A stretch of 64,000 nt of DNA from Madurella fahalii (GCA_029876055.1 CM056878.1:4340001-4404000), one strand, 5' to 3'. Counted from the stretch's first letter, positions 35,795 to 47,604 are shown. Made by a program: numbers and translations. The notes: generated by a model from the letters alone, not told the origin.

Positions 35795-36499
35795 CTACGA
35801 GAAAGCCAGAAATCGTTTAACATTACCCTTTCTCCATCTCCAAGTCCCCGTCCTTCCTGCCGTCCCCTTCATAAATGCCTTTATATCTATTGCAGTCTCC
35901 CTAACTTTGCCCAACATCTTCCTCCCTTTGCCGCTTTCCACTCCCCGCAGACTGCCCTCCCTGCTATTATCAGAGCGCCACCAACCCCGCCATTTCGTGC
36001 TGGGACCCGCAGGACCCGAGTTACCGCATGCCGGATACCTATCCCGGGCTTTACTCCCGTCCGAAGCCACCGAAGTAAGCGGTATCACCGACCCGAATCC
36101 GGACCCAGACGGCGAATCCGGCTTGGTGCTGGCGCTGGAGTTCGAGTTTGACAAATTTGCGGGTGATGATCCCGACACGGAACTTGCTATCGGCAGGGAC
36201 TGCCCCTGCATCTGGTCGACTACCCCTAATGACAATGAAGCAGACAGGTTCTGCCAGGACTCTTTTCTCTTCGGTGTGCCGAGTATCACCGCCTTCGGAC
36301 AAGCCTCAAGATCAATCTCCGCTCCCTCCGTCCCGCTGAAGATACTCATACCGCCATCCGAAGCGAGTTCCAATAGCGGATGGAGACCTGTCTCTCTGAA
36401 TCGAGACCGTGCTGCTGTGGCGTTGGTTCGCTCGCACCCACACCGGCTAAACGTCTCTCCCCCGCGACCCATGGGGTTAAAGCACACCACCCCCGGCAT
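35795..36499 (-). CDS. Hypothetical protein, uncertain
   Basis: A 234-codon intronless open frame with an ATG at 36499 in a locally GC-richer block between two solo LTRs. The product is Ser/Gly-rich in the middle (SSVSGSSPANLSNSNSSAS) and basic at the C terminus (KGRKMLGKVRETAIDIKAF). No membrane span, signal peptide or family motif. The opposite strand is also open (35907-36566), so the open frame alone is weak support. Confidence 0.35.
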   Translation of the reverse strand: MPGVVCFNPMGRGGETFSRCGCERTNATAARSRFRETGLHPLLELASDGGMSIFSGTEGAEIDLEACPKAVILGTPKRKESWQNLSASLSLGVVDQMQGQSLPIASSVSGSSPANLSNSNSSASTKPDSPSGSGFGSVIPLTSVASDGSKARDRYPACGNSGPAGPSTKWRGWWRSDNSREGSLRGVESGKGRKMLGKVRETAIDIKAFMKGTAGRTGTWRWRKGNVKRFLAFS

Positions 36500-36708
36500 G
36501 GTTTTTAAAAGGTGCTGCTGCCGGCTAAGGTATTGTCACCTACTATGCGCGGGACAATGGTCTTGAGGTCGAAAACACCCACGCAGATGTGGTACTAATC
36601 AGTAAGCGGGATCATCCAGTCACAGTAGGCTTGTTTCTGCGCGTGGGAATGGGCGGCGGGACGAATAAGCTCCCCGAACCCGCGGCCGAATGGTGTTACA
36701 GCGGGTAT

Positions 36709-37117
36709 TAAGTTAGGGAAAACTATCCTTAGGGAACAGGGTCCCTGTAATCAGAGGGACTTACTTGGATAACGCCCTACGAGCTCGAATTATCGAGGAC
36801 CCATTTTCTTTTATACAAGTAGGGTCGTCCTAGCTATTATTCCTTAGATACAGAAATCAATTGGTACTCCTTTCTGTACTTTTTACAAGCTTAGTTAACA
36901 AGCATTCTTTACGTACAAAGTAGTCTTCCTCTGACTAGAGGGAGCCCTATCTACCTGTATACGTTGTTTTGACTCTGTCAAGGCTATAGGGACCTGATTT
37001 GTTGTGATATTGCCTAGCTGTTTGGCTTATCTTGCCTATCTAACATTTGACCGTCTCTACTCTCCCCCTTGTTTTGATGGGCGTTTAGATGTAGATGTCT
37101 GTTTCTGCACTATTTCA
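36709..37117 (+). mobile_element. Second solo LTR-like element, RIP-decayed copy
   Basis: Aligns end to end with the element at 34309: starts TAAGTTAGGG where the other has TGAGTTGGGG and ends TATTTCA. It is flanked by its own 4-bp duplication GTAT (36705-36708 and 37118-37121). Many differences from the first copy are C-to-T or G-to-A (for example GCCGTCCTGGCC becomes GTCGTCCTAGCT), as RIP produces. Confidence 0.8.
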
Positions 37118-37121
37118 GTAT

Positions 37122-37845
37122 AGCGTGCGTGAAATGTAACCTGTAGTCGACAGAGAGGTGTAGCCTTGGCAACCTTGAAATGAGGGGGACCGCGGTCGTC
37201 GAGGAGGATTTTGAGCGCCGAGTTTGGCATGAGAGGGTCAAAGGATCTCTAGAATTGGAGTGTTCGAAGACGAACTCGGTTCGCGAAGTCGTTGACCGAG
37301 GAGAGACGGACGGACCACTACTGTATGGTGAGACCATTCCTACAGTCCGAAAAGATACCCTCTTGAATTTACCGCTCCTAGATTTAAAACGGCTATTTAT
37401 CATCTTTCTGCACCCAGCTCATTTGGGTCGTAGGTGCGCCTAGGATCCATCGTCAGACATTGCACCAATTGCGGGTGCCAATGCATCGAGGCATCGACAG
37501 GAACAGAATTTATCACGGGCCAAGGCGCTTTACTACAGACATTCAAATGAGCCTTGGAGAACAGCCACCGCCCTTCAAGGCTGATTAACTCAAATTGCGG
37601 GGTTCGGTTGTCTCTCATTGGTTCTGGTTCCAATACTTTCTGCAGGGGTAGGGGTAGCTGAATGTTTGAAAACATGGGGCTGGCGCTTCTCGCGGGCGCA
37701 GACGCACAGAGCCTTATGTGCTGTTAAGAACTCATCTACCCCGCTCCCCCAGGCGTAAATGATGTTTTGGAACTAATGTAAAATCAAGACGCAAAACTTG
37801 TTACTTTCTTAGCGGTTCTTTACTCTTGAATTATCCTTCATTAGC
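37122..37845. other. RecQ promoter region
   Basis: Spacer between the second LTR and the helicase start. No gene supported. Confidence 0.5.
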
Positions 37846-40249
37846 ATGGTTGCGTCACCCACCTTCTCCGGCAATGAGTCGGACAAGGACTATCAGACCG
37901 CCGAATCTGACGTCGAGAACATCGTGCTAAGCACTGAGGTATCGCCCTTGAAACGAAAAGGCTCAGATCCCGCCGGTCCACTCGACAAACGGGCCCGTCG
38001 CCTCGCTCCGGGAAACCCCTTCCAAGAGGACGAAGCGCAGAGGTTGATCGTCTTAAACAAGATTCTCAGGGAAAGGTTCGGGCACACTTCGTTCCGGTAT
38101 CAGCAGCAAGAGGTGATCGAAAGCGTCCTAGATGGTAACAATACACTGGTCGTATTCCCAACGGGCGCAGGCAAGTCATTGTGCTTCCAGGTACGTACCC
38201 GGTGGCCCGTTTATCCCTTCGGTGGGATGACAATATTGAACTAGCCCTAGATACCGGCGCTCGCATTCGAAGAGTTCGACGACGAGTCTCGCCGTGGGAA
38301 ACACGGTATCACGGTCGTCATCTCTCCCCTTCTTGCCCTCATCAAGGACCAAGTCGATAGTCTAAAAAGAAAGGGCATCGCGGCCGGGGCGCTGGATTCG
38401 ACGCAAACAGCCGAAGAATATCATCAGACTCGTGCCGCTATCAAGGCAGGCACGCTGCGCATCGTCTACTGCAGTCCCGAGAAGCTGAATACTAAGGGAT
38501 TTGTAAGGAGGTTGAAACAAACACCGGGCGGCGTGAGGCTAGTTGCTGTAGACGAAGCGCATTGTGTTTCCGAGGTAAGACGTTGACCTAGCGAAAAATG
38601 AATGTTGGAGGATCTTTTGCTGACGAGTACTGATGAGTGGGGACATGCTTTCCGACCCGACTACCTCAAGGTTGCGCGGTTTGTGAAGCAGGTAGAGGCT
38701 GAAAGGGTGGTATGCTTGACTGCCACCGCGACAGCAGCGGTTACCGAGTCCATCTGCGAGGCTTTTCAGATTGATAATGGCTTTGAAGTGGTCCCTGAAC
38801 ATGGACAGGGCATACTGGCACAAAGCGAGCTGCTGGCGGATAGTTGCAATGGACAAATAGGTGGCCATCACTCCAATAGACCACCCCCTATGCTGCAGCT
38901 TAGGCGCGCAGGACATGGAAATTCCGGGAATGTTTTTCGTATGTTGCCTCATCGAAGCAAGTGAGTACTCTGAAACCAGACGCAGCCGAGTTGACGACGT
39001 TGCTAACAGCTCAGTCTTTGGCTGGGTGTTGAATACGCGAAGGACTACCAAGCGAAGGTGGCCAAAGCTATTAGCTATGTCCAACAGAACCCCGGGCCAA
39101 CGATTATATACGCCTTGTTTGTCAGAGTGAGTTCCAGTCTGCGTGCATCGTGGTTAACCTCTACCAGCTCGAGATCTAACCTGTAGTAGCATGTGGAAGA
39201 CATCACACAACGACTAAAGAAAGCCGGCCACAAGGCCGAGAGCTTCTATGCCAAGATGCCAATAACGCGGAAACGCCAAGCTCAAGAAGCTTTCATGGCG
39301 GGAAAGATTCGCATCATTGTTTGTACCGTTGCATTCGGCTTGGGAATCGACAAAGCTGGTTCGTCTCTTTACAGCCCATGGTTAGGGGCTAGTCTCTAAC
39401 CACTCGCCCGTAGATATTCGCAACATCATTCAGATCGGTCTTCCCCGCAGTGTTGAGGAATACAGCCAACAATGTGGCCGAGCCGGCCGCGACGGCCTTC
39501 CGGCGAAGTGCGTCCTCTATATCCAACCAGACGACTACGAACTGCGCAAAACGCTCGAAACCGGCGGTTTTCCCTCGCAATACGCCGTGCGCTCCCTTTT
39601 GGGAGATCTCTTTGAAGTCCGCTGTAGGGCCCTCGAGGCCGGCAACATATTGACTATCAACCAGCACGAGCAGGTCAACAAGTCCTCTGACAAGAATAAG
39701 CGCATCGATGCATGGACCATTGAGTACGTCTACGCCGCGCTCGAGCTGCGCTTCGGTATCCTCCACCACGCCCCAAGAAGAGAGGTAGCTGGCCAGACGC
39801 GGGACGATACCGTGTCGTACCTCGAGCAGTACGGGTACAATGCCAAGTTCCGGCTGAGGGTGGCACCGCGGGATGTGAACGTCGACCAGGTGGCGGGGGA
39901 TATTTGGAGCGAAATGAAGACCCGCCTGGACGAGAGGATCTGGCGTGCTGCGCAGATGATGCAACTGGCAACCGGCAAACGGTGTATTGCGCTGGGTCTG
40001 GCGGAGCACTTTGGAGCCGGACTGCCCGAGGGTGCACTGAGCTGCAAAAACTGCTCCGTCTGTGCAAGACATGCGCACGTGCTGCAACCGCAGGGGTTTG
40101 AGCAAGAGGTGCTGAGATGTTCGCAGTTAGCCATGGCCAAGGGAAAAGGGGCCAAATGGCGGTTCTCGCAGGTCCCTATAGTAGAGGCTGAGAGCGAGAG
40201 TGAGGACGACGAAGGCGTGGCTGAGGCACTTGATCAGCGGCAATCCTAG
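37846..40249 (+). CDS. RecQ-family ATP-dependent DNA helicase
   Basis: Six exons: 37846-38190, 38251-38574, 38638-38960, 39015-39126, 39190-39358 and 39414-40249, all with GT...AG introns of 54-63 nt, giving 702 residues. A basic and acidic N-terminal region is followed by the helicase core: RYQQQEVIESVL, Walker A FPTGAGKS (Lys110), ISPLLALIKDQV, DEAH at 216-219, SEWGHAFRPDYL, LTATAT, TIIYALFVR and, in domain 2, VAFGLGIDKADIRNIIQIG and QQCGRAGRDG. After it comes a Zn-binding C-terminal region (GKRC...LSCKNCSVC) and an acidic tail. RecQ helicases unwind forks, D-loops and G-quadruplexes in the nucleus. This member lacks the HRDC domain and long N terminus of Sgs1. Residues about 271-321 are extra relative to the usual spacing between LTATAT and VFR; see findings. 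Confidence 0.9.
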
Positions 40250-41101
40250 GATATGCGACATATAAACGAAAGAGGTTAACAACATCCTAGCAGCGTACAG
40301 TTATGTCGCGTCGGCCAACGCCAAGGGCATCAGGTGGCCACAAGAGGTGTCAATGCAGAGCGCGGGGGGTAGGCCAAACGTTTTGGGAGCTGCGTAGAGA
40401 CCAAAATATTACCTAGACTTATAAAACAATTGCGGCCTATGCTCCTTTTGTCAAACCGCCGTATTCAGGTTCTGGGAATCTTATGGACTCGCATCGTTCC
40501 GCCATGTTGTCCCAAATGAGTCACACTCGGCAGGGCTGTAAGTAAGATAAAGAGGCCCGACAAGGTTACAGAGAGATCATATCCTCAAGGTAAACTAGAT
40601 ACTAGCTATATTTACACACTAGTTGTTGACCCGACTGTTCCAAATTGAACATTCAATCAGACCACTTCATCGACTAGGCGCGCTCGCGCCTTATGGAACC
40701 CAATCTCCGCCACCCACGGATCATTGTCTTCCCACTCGGCTACCAGTACAGTTGAAGCAATTCCCAACCTGTTGCAGCACAGAATGGCCAAAAGCAGTAA
40801 TTAGGATGAGCAAGCGTGAGCAAGGCCCGATCAAAACTGAGCAGACCACGAGAAAGGGTGCGCAATGTCATGTGGTAGTGCAGGGGTGCCGGCGCCAGAT
40901 TCGTCTCATAACATCAAAGTCATTATTTCGCCCAAGTCAATTTGTCCACAATACCAAGCACTGTGGTACATTTAACAGAACGGTTGGCATAGCCGTCGTA
41001 AGAACCCGATAACAAAATCTTCTTCTTTTCACTCAAAGTTCCATGAGACCCAATCTTCAGCCGCAAAAGATTACCACCCCTCGACTCTCTCCACCCTATA
41101 G
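40250..41101. other. Convergent intergenic region
   Basis: No supportable gene. Confidence 0.5.
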
Positions 41102-43273
41102 CTACCTAACCTCCGACACCGCCCTAGTAAACTTATCCACCTCTTCCTGCCCTGCCGCTTCCAAAACCTTCCACCCCTCCAAGTTCTGAATCATCGCCCA
41201 CAGCGACAGCCCCTCCGGGACCACCAGCATCACCCTTCTCGCACACTCTATTGAAGCGCGCGTGTCACTACTGGTACTAACGTTACTACTACTACCTTGT
41301 GGGACCTCAAGCCAGGCATACGCCGGGCAGGCATCCTACAGCCCATTGAGAGTCGTCACCTGTTAACGGGTTTGAACCTCGGCCTAATGTGAGCCTACTT
41401 TGTTACATAAAAAGTGTAGTTCTCCTGCCCTCACTTGCACTGAGAGACAGGCAGAATCAGACCTTTTCCAATTATTTCCTTCGCAACGAGGGTGATGAAG
41501 GTGGCGCCGCCGGGGTAGACGCACTGCACGAAGGTCGCGGCGAGGTAGGTACGGCGGACCGACTCGCCCGTGATCCAAGCGTACTAGTGGACCGGGGGAA
41601 GCGTGTACAAGTATATGGAAGGGGTTGGTTGTAAATGAGCCGACTACTGTATCGTTTTCGTTGCTGTGGTTGATATACAATCTTCTTCTTCTTTATATAA
41701 TGTATGTAGGCAGTCGTTTGTATTTGTCAAACAGGCGACTGAGATACAAGCTTTGGACACGAAGGGTGCTCTGCACAATCTTCGTCTGTTTAAACCGTGA
41801 GATGTTCTCGGTGTATCGCGCTTCTTTCTTAGCCAGATATTCCAACAGCTGCGCGGTTTTAGTCTCGATCCGGAGCGCGCAGACACCACCTCCCGTTAGC
41901 TGGAGTTGGCCCATGAAGGGGTGAGCAGGTGTAGCGTGGTGCATGGATTGAGCCCCAGCATACTTAGCCATTTGGGAAGCCCAGTCTTCAGGATTATTGT
42001 TGCTCCCAATGGCCTGGTTAATCTTGCACATGATGGGAGCAATCAGGGCGCCGCGTAGTTATGTTGCCGTTGACATGATCTCGATACTACTTCTCGAAGG
42101 TCTGGGCCAATTTTGCAGCATGGTGACTCTGGCAGTCCAAGTGCGGGAAAATCAGCTCCGCTTTGTCGGCCCATTCCATGGTGGACATATAATTATTTAG
42201 AGTCTACCCATAATGCCCTTCGAGTTGGTCGAGAAGTTCCTCATCGGCGACCTTCATAGCCATGGCGGCGAGCTGCATCATACAGTCCTTGACGGCCCAC
42301 AGATTCCCGAGTTCAATCAACGCCTCTTGGACTCTCAGTGTACTCAACTTGAGCTTGTTGTAGGGGATTGTTATCTGATCGTCCTCATGTAACTTGTGCA
42401 TCTCTAGCTGGGGGGATTCGGATCGATGCCTTTCGGTCTGGAAGATGCGATCCGCTCCTCCAGACAAAGAGCACCATCCATCTCTGTCGCAGGTCTGCAG
42501 CACAAGCGTTCATCTCCACTGCAGGATATGCGCGCGGAAGAGCGGGGGAAGTCGGGGTTACGGAGAAGATCGTCCACCATAGTCAGGTCACGACATTGCT
42601 CTTCGCTTTGTGGGAATCTGGCAGGCAAACCACCGAATAAGCTGTTCAAACAGTTCGGGGCGAACGAGCTCCTCGTCAAACTTCTTCAACGTCGTTTCAT
42701 TTTATGGCAGTGGCTCAAGTTGGTCGTCGCCTCTACTCAGCATCGAGCGCGCATTATGCAAGTGGAAGACAAGAATGATCTGGAACGGAGCCAGAACTCG
42801 GGAGTTGTCAATAGTAAGTTAACGAAGGTGAGACTCGCATCGAAACAGCTTACATTGCGGCCTTTCCACTCACGAGGCGGATGTGGCTCCATGAACTCGT
42901 CAACGTATTTCAGCCCCTTGTCCAGAGCAGGGCGGTATCGGGTATCCATCGTCGCTGCACAGAGGGTCCGACTCAACCCGACAACCACGAGAAGCTCCGG
43001 GTCATCCTCGGTGGGGACTAAATATGGCAAGAACTTGGTCATACTCGAAGTGCGTGCGCCCCTTCTCGGCAAGAGGCTAACATCTTTGATCGAGATAGTT
43101 AAGTTGGCGTGGATGCCCTTGGCTTCTATGTCTAAAGCTAGAGCTTTGGTGACATAACTCAGGACCCGCTCCTTGTCTGCTGTGACAATGAGCTCATCAT
43201 TCTTCTTTGCGCCCGAGGACTCGGCGACGGCGACCGCCGCCACGTTGGAGTTGAGGGTGTCCTGGTTCTCCAT
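41102..43273 (-). pseudogene. Decayed multi-block gene of unknown family
   Basis: Coding-like blocks run along the minus strand. An intact first block begins at ATG 43273 (MENQDTL...DVSLLPRRG...EWKGRN) and ends at a GTAAGC donor at about 42854. Then come ILVFHLHNARSML, LKKFDEELVRPELFEQLIRWFACQ, RDLTMVDDLLRNPDFPRSSAR, AADLRQRWMVLFVWRSG, TIPYNKLKLSTLRVQEALIELGNL with CMMQLAAMAMKVADEELLDQLEG, PEDWASQMAKYAGAQSM with LQLTGGGVCALRIE, and a final MLVVPEGLSLWAMIQNLEGW ending at TAG 41102. Blocks lie in different frames with stops between (for example TAA near 42,703), and not all breaks can be spliced out. I do not recognise the family. Confidence 0.5.
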
Positions 43274-43580
43274 CCTTAGCGTAGTGTACTAAGACGGGTT
43301 CAAGTTGGCTCAGGATGGGAAACAGCAGCATTTTTAACGGTGCACCGAGGCGGGTGTAGTCCCCCCCCCGCTTTCAGCTGAGGGAACGATGCAGAAATTC
43401 CGGAGAAGGCTGAGGAGGTCGACTAGCTTTCGGAGCTGATTACCGAGGACCGGACCCCATCCCCCCCCGGTTTGGTTTCGGCGGGGCCCGTTCCACGTTA
43501 TCATCGCTCCTTGCTGTCACCCGTAATCTCTCCTTCGTCGGCCATCCAGCTTTACCTACAAACACACCGCAGCAAGATAA

Positions 43581-44658
43581 AATGACCACGACGCAAAACG
43601 CTTATTCAGTCGAGCTGTTCCCGGATCGTTTTGACAGCAGCTTCGGAGCCCCCCGTGACGCCGCCCACCACAATCAATGAAGGGTCTGAAAGGGCGTAGT
43701 ACAGTGAACACAAAAAGAAACCCTAGAATGCCGCGTCGTGCATTTCCAGCGCGCGAGGCTGCACGGCGAGCTCGCCGGGTCCGTCTATTTCGAGTTCCAT
43801 TTTACCGTCCCGGGCCTGTCGAGCAGCAGACACATCGTATCGGCCGACATTGACATATCGTTCGATTGCGACACCTTGGCCGTAGCCGGTACTCCCGCCC
43901 ACAAGGTTGACTACGCGCCTGCGCTGGTTGACGGCCCACCGACGGATAAGACGAAAGAGAGAGAAAAGGCGTTCATGCGGAACTCTGGCGTCAATCCCAC
44001 ATCCGTGCCGATGCAAGCCGGAATCGAGTTTGGCGTTACCAAGGTGTATTTCGTCAAACATAAGGCCTTGAGAGTGCAGGAGTTTGCGTTCAGCTCGAAT
44101 ACTCGAAGCGAGCTCCACCGGGTGCGGTGGAAGGCCAAGGAGAACAGGGAGACAAAGTTAGGGATCCGGACTATATTCCGCATGGCTGCGTTGGCCTGGA
44201 CGGTGGAACAGGCTCCTTTGCTCTACTCTCTGAGGCTCGAGGTATTCAGCGGCAAAAGAATGCTCTTCGGGGTGCCATGGAGCTCCGAGAGCCGCTTCTT
44301 ATGGAGGCCGACGTATCATTGGCCGGGCCCTGCATGTTGCCGCGTCTAAAGTCATGCAAAAGCGATATTGGGAGGAATTGCTACAGATATCATATTCTGC
44401 TGCGGTGTGTCGATTTCCTCGGTGTATACTGTTTTATCAATGATAGTACTTATGCTATGCAAGTCCTGCGGTTGAGCAAAGATGCTTGGCCTCGTCGAGC
44501 TGATAATGGAACTCAGCGCGAAGAATACAACTACTACAGCAGCGTAAGAGAGATGTAGGTTGGAAGCCGTTAAAGCCGCTTTCGCAAGGTTCGAGGAATA
44601 CCCCCTTGAAGACGTGGTCCTCAAGCGCGTTATGGTGGACGGGGTAGTGACTTTCTAG
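43581..44658 (+). pseudogene. Decayed gene of unknown conserved fungal family
   Basis: Plus-strand blocks: a start at 43581 (MTTTQNAYSVELFPDRF), then GELAGSVYFEFHFTVPG, SADIDISFDCDTLA, a ketamine-like WKAKENRETKLGI segment and LLYSLRLEVFSGK in one frame to about 44,280, LLMEADVSLAGPCMLPR in a second, MQKRYWEELLQISYS in a third, and AAFARFEEYPLEDVVLKRVM ending at TAG 44656. The first break could be an intron (GTGACG...TAG, 43643-43726), but the two changes near 44,290 and 44,350 look like frameshifts. The LAGSVYFEF...F/DF composition suggests a beta-sheet binding protein. No name can be given. Confidence 0.45.
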
Positions 44659-44820
44659 CCACAGTTCGCCTAGGACCTATATATAGAATGCGGAATACGC
44701 TACTGGGAAACAGAGAATAAGCACTCTGTATTAAAATCGCGGTAAAGAGCCGATGACGGTATATGAGAATGTCTCCCAAAGTACTGTTGTCTAGATGTAC
44801 GCAGATGAAAATGAAGTTTG

Positions 44821-46098
44821 CTAATCATGATCGATACTTCCCGGTGATTGCTGCAGTCCACTTGTTGAATCTGGGTAACATGTCTTCCCGCATAGATGCT
44901 CCTCTTGGCTTGAATCGCCACCTGGTGCTTCACAAGCCTGCAGCGTTACTTCACGCTCTTCCCCACCTGCATCTTCTGTAATTATTACGTTCATAACAGC
45001 TACGTTACCTACCCTCCGCTCACCCGCCACCCTTATCTCCGTTAATAAAGGGCGGAGAACCGGGAGCGAAGAGGCTATGATGGTAGCTGAAATTTCAACA
45101 ATGCCCCACACGGTGAGGTAGGCTCCGGTATCTGCATGGACATTAACAACCGGTCCGGAGGGACAACACAGAACCGGGATAAAGCTCACATGGGACGTCA
45201 TTATCTAGCAACGTTGGCAAGTATGAGCACTTGACAATCGCAAATACTCCCGCACTGTGCCTCGGCTGGTTAATACACAACTGTATCGGCATCGAGAAAC
45301 GGAGAACTGACAAGATGCCCATCGTCATAGACGCCACGACCCCAATCTTGTCCCGCTTTCCCATCGTCAGGTCTTTGATGATGTACCAGGCGAGGAAAGA
45401 TAGACCGAAGTCTATCGCCGCGGAGTAAGCTTAGAAGCGAAGCTTGTCAGCAGCATTCAGAAATTGAAGGTGCAGTACAAGGACAACCCTACCACAGCCC
45501 AGCACGTCGAAACTTATTACCAGAACTGGGTCCCAACATTTCCCATCGAGAAGAATATTCCTATTTTTCTCTAGGGGCGTGCAGGATATCCAGTGGACCA
45601 GGGCGGCCCAAAAAAAGAGTAGGTTGACGGAACAGATGATGAACCCGAGAAGCTTCTTTGCCCAGGAGCTAGCGATCCGGAACAATGTCGTAGCAAAGCT
45701 CGTTTTGCTCCAGCTCAAGCCCGTAAGGGTAAGCGTGAGACAGATATTACCAAGGAGGGTCAGGTCTGGAAGGTGAGCGGGGTCAACCACGGCCGCGTGT
45801 CTGCCGAAGCCGAGGGTGGTCATCTTGGTCACGACGATGATGTTGGCGAGGAGGCATGTCTATCGGCTCGGTCAGACATGCATCTAGAGTCCAAGAAAAG
45901 AGGAGAGGGGAGGGAAGGAGCTACCCATGAGACGACTAGGATATAGTCGTCGTACCACAATCGTCGCCCTCGTGAGACTTTAGCGTATATCCTCAGGGCA
46001 AGGAATGTTGCCGCAATGGCGGTGAGGGCCCAGCCAGCGATCGCCGTCGGCCTTCCATTATCTTCGGCTTGATAACTCGGGTCGTGGGTCACATCCAT
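44821..46098 (-). CDS. Fungal rhodopsin-domain integral membrane protein (Pth11-like)
   Basis: Four exons (minus: 45925-46098, 45493-45859, 45190-45429, 44821-45131) join in frame to 363 residues. Introns are GTAGCT...TAG, GTAGGG...AAG with a CTGAC branch, and GTGAGC...CAG. Family landmarks are all kept in one reading: GWALTAIAATFLALRIYAKVS (helix 1), RRLWYDDYILVVSW, TKMTTLGFGRH, a helix ending in SWSKTSFATTLFRIA, LGFIICSVNLLFFWAAL, CWDP, YSAAIDFGLSFLAWYIIKD, KRDKIGVVASMTMGIL, and VWGIVEISATIIASSLPVLRPL. The Cys-containing CTPLEKN...KCWDP loop is typical. Unspliced, the gene appears as three short frames. It is a likely plasma-membrane receptor-like protein without a CFEM domain. It is intact, unlike both gene relics on its right and left. 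Confidence 0.88.
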
Positions 46099-47604
46099 GG
46101 CATTGCAGAGCTGACCGTTACGACGTAGTAAAGTCTGCTGCACCTGACGCGACCGACGATGGAGTGACCCACTGGCCAAAACTCTTCGAACGCCGAGCGG
46201 GCTTCACCATGACAAAGATTCAGGAGGGTGGTGGAAACTCCCTAACCCGAATCACTCAATTAGCTCAAATGGCCTCCTAATATGGCCTAGCTTCCGGTTT
46301 CAGCGAGTCACAAGCCATGATGGAGGGTGGGTCGTGCACTCGGGCGTCGCGGGGATGTTCCGCGTTGCATAGCAACAGGATTGGAAGCGCGTTTAACTAA
46401 TGGAAGGTTTATCATTCGGAAGTAAGCTTAATGATAAATCAACTTTAGCTAACACAATCACCATAGTATCTATAGATATCTAGGGAATCATTGGGTGGTA
46501 TCCCCTCTCTGGTGTACGCAGATGGATCCTAAGGCGGCCGATCGACGGCCGATCAGCTGCCTGGCCTAATCATATCAAACGCAGGGCTCAACCCAGGACT
46601 GAACCTAGGTGCTCTAGTCAGCAAAAATGTTGACGGGCAGGTTGGTATAGCGAGGTTGATCCGTGCCCTCTTCTTCCCACATGCAGCCACCACTACCCGA
46701 TTACCTCGCTTTAGTTACTCATTAGTAATATTGCTCGAGGATGTTGACACTCTTATCACCTCAGATAAAGCAAGGTGGACGGTGGAAGGTGTGGAAGATG
46801 TAGGAGGTGTGGAAGTGCGGAAGTGTTGAAGTGTTTTTTTCCATGAGATTCAAAGAGATCTCCTAGGTTACCTAGAGATCGCCAATTGCACCGTTAAAAA
46901 TAAGAGTAAAGACAATCAGAATGGCACCGAGAGTAGTGAGGTAAGGTGCAAACTAATACTAACTGTTGTCTGTAGACGAAAGAAGAGAGTTTTAGAGAGC
47001 TGTAAATCTCTTGTATCTAAAGCTTCTATAGATCCTCTAGAACTCTCAGAAACTTTATCGGAACCTTCATACGCGACGTTTAGAATCTAAGGATGTTGGG
47101 GGAGATTCTACACTGTTTAATAGATTCGGGCCGCTTAATAGAATAAGATATAGCTTGGCGCAACGGCTGAGCTAGGTTGAATAGGCTAAGAAGAGGAGGA
47201 ATTTAACTGGTACATCGCACAGCTAACTAATCTGGTATCGTTTTACGGGCTAAAAGCATTTTTTGGACAAATCCCAACCGAGAGAACTGCCCCTAGAGCT
47301 CGCTCACCGACAGCATTGATAGCATGGCACGTACACCAGGAGATCTTGCCACCCTAATAGGAATCCCATTGAATGACACCGAACTACCTATGTGAGAGTT
47401 GGTCAGATGTATACGGCTCAAGAGAGGTAGTTATAGATTCTGTTAGAAAAGATCGCACTGCAGTTTCCAGGCTCTGTGCATCTTTATCCAGCCCTTGAAT
47501 CGCTGCATCCTCCCAGCTGGAACCCTCTTATCCGCGCTTGGTATCTGAATTAGAGAAGCCGCCGTTGAGAATTGAGGCGAGAGGCCTTCAGATGTGTGGA
47601 TGGG
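46099..47604. other. AT-rich intergenic region
   Basis: No gene supported. A G-rich imperfect GGTGTGGAAG-type tract lies at 46776-46838. The rest is degenerate AT-rich sequence, possibly old repeats. Confidence 0.45.

Noticed and set aside
34309..37117. One LTR retrotransposon with 5' and 3' LTRs and about 2 kb between them
   Set aside because: The two LTRs have different 4-bp flanking duplications, each perfect on its own, and no gag, protease or polymerase text lies between them.
46922..47088. A short spliced gene starting MAPRVV with an apparent GTAAGG...TAG intron
   Set aside because: The intron would be only 35 nt, below the size of other introns here, and the product of about 44 residues has no features.
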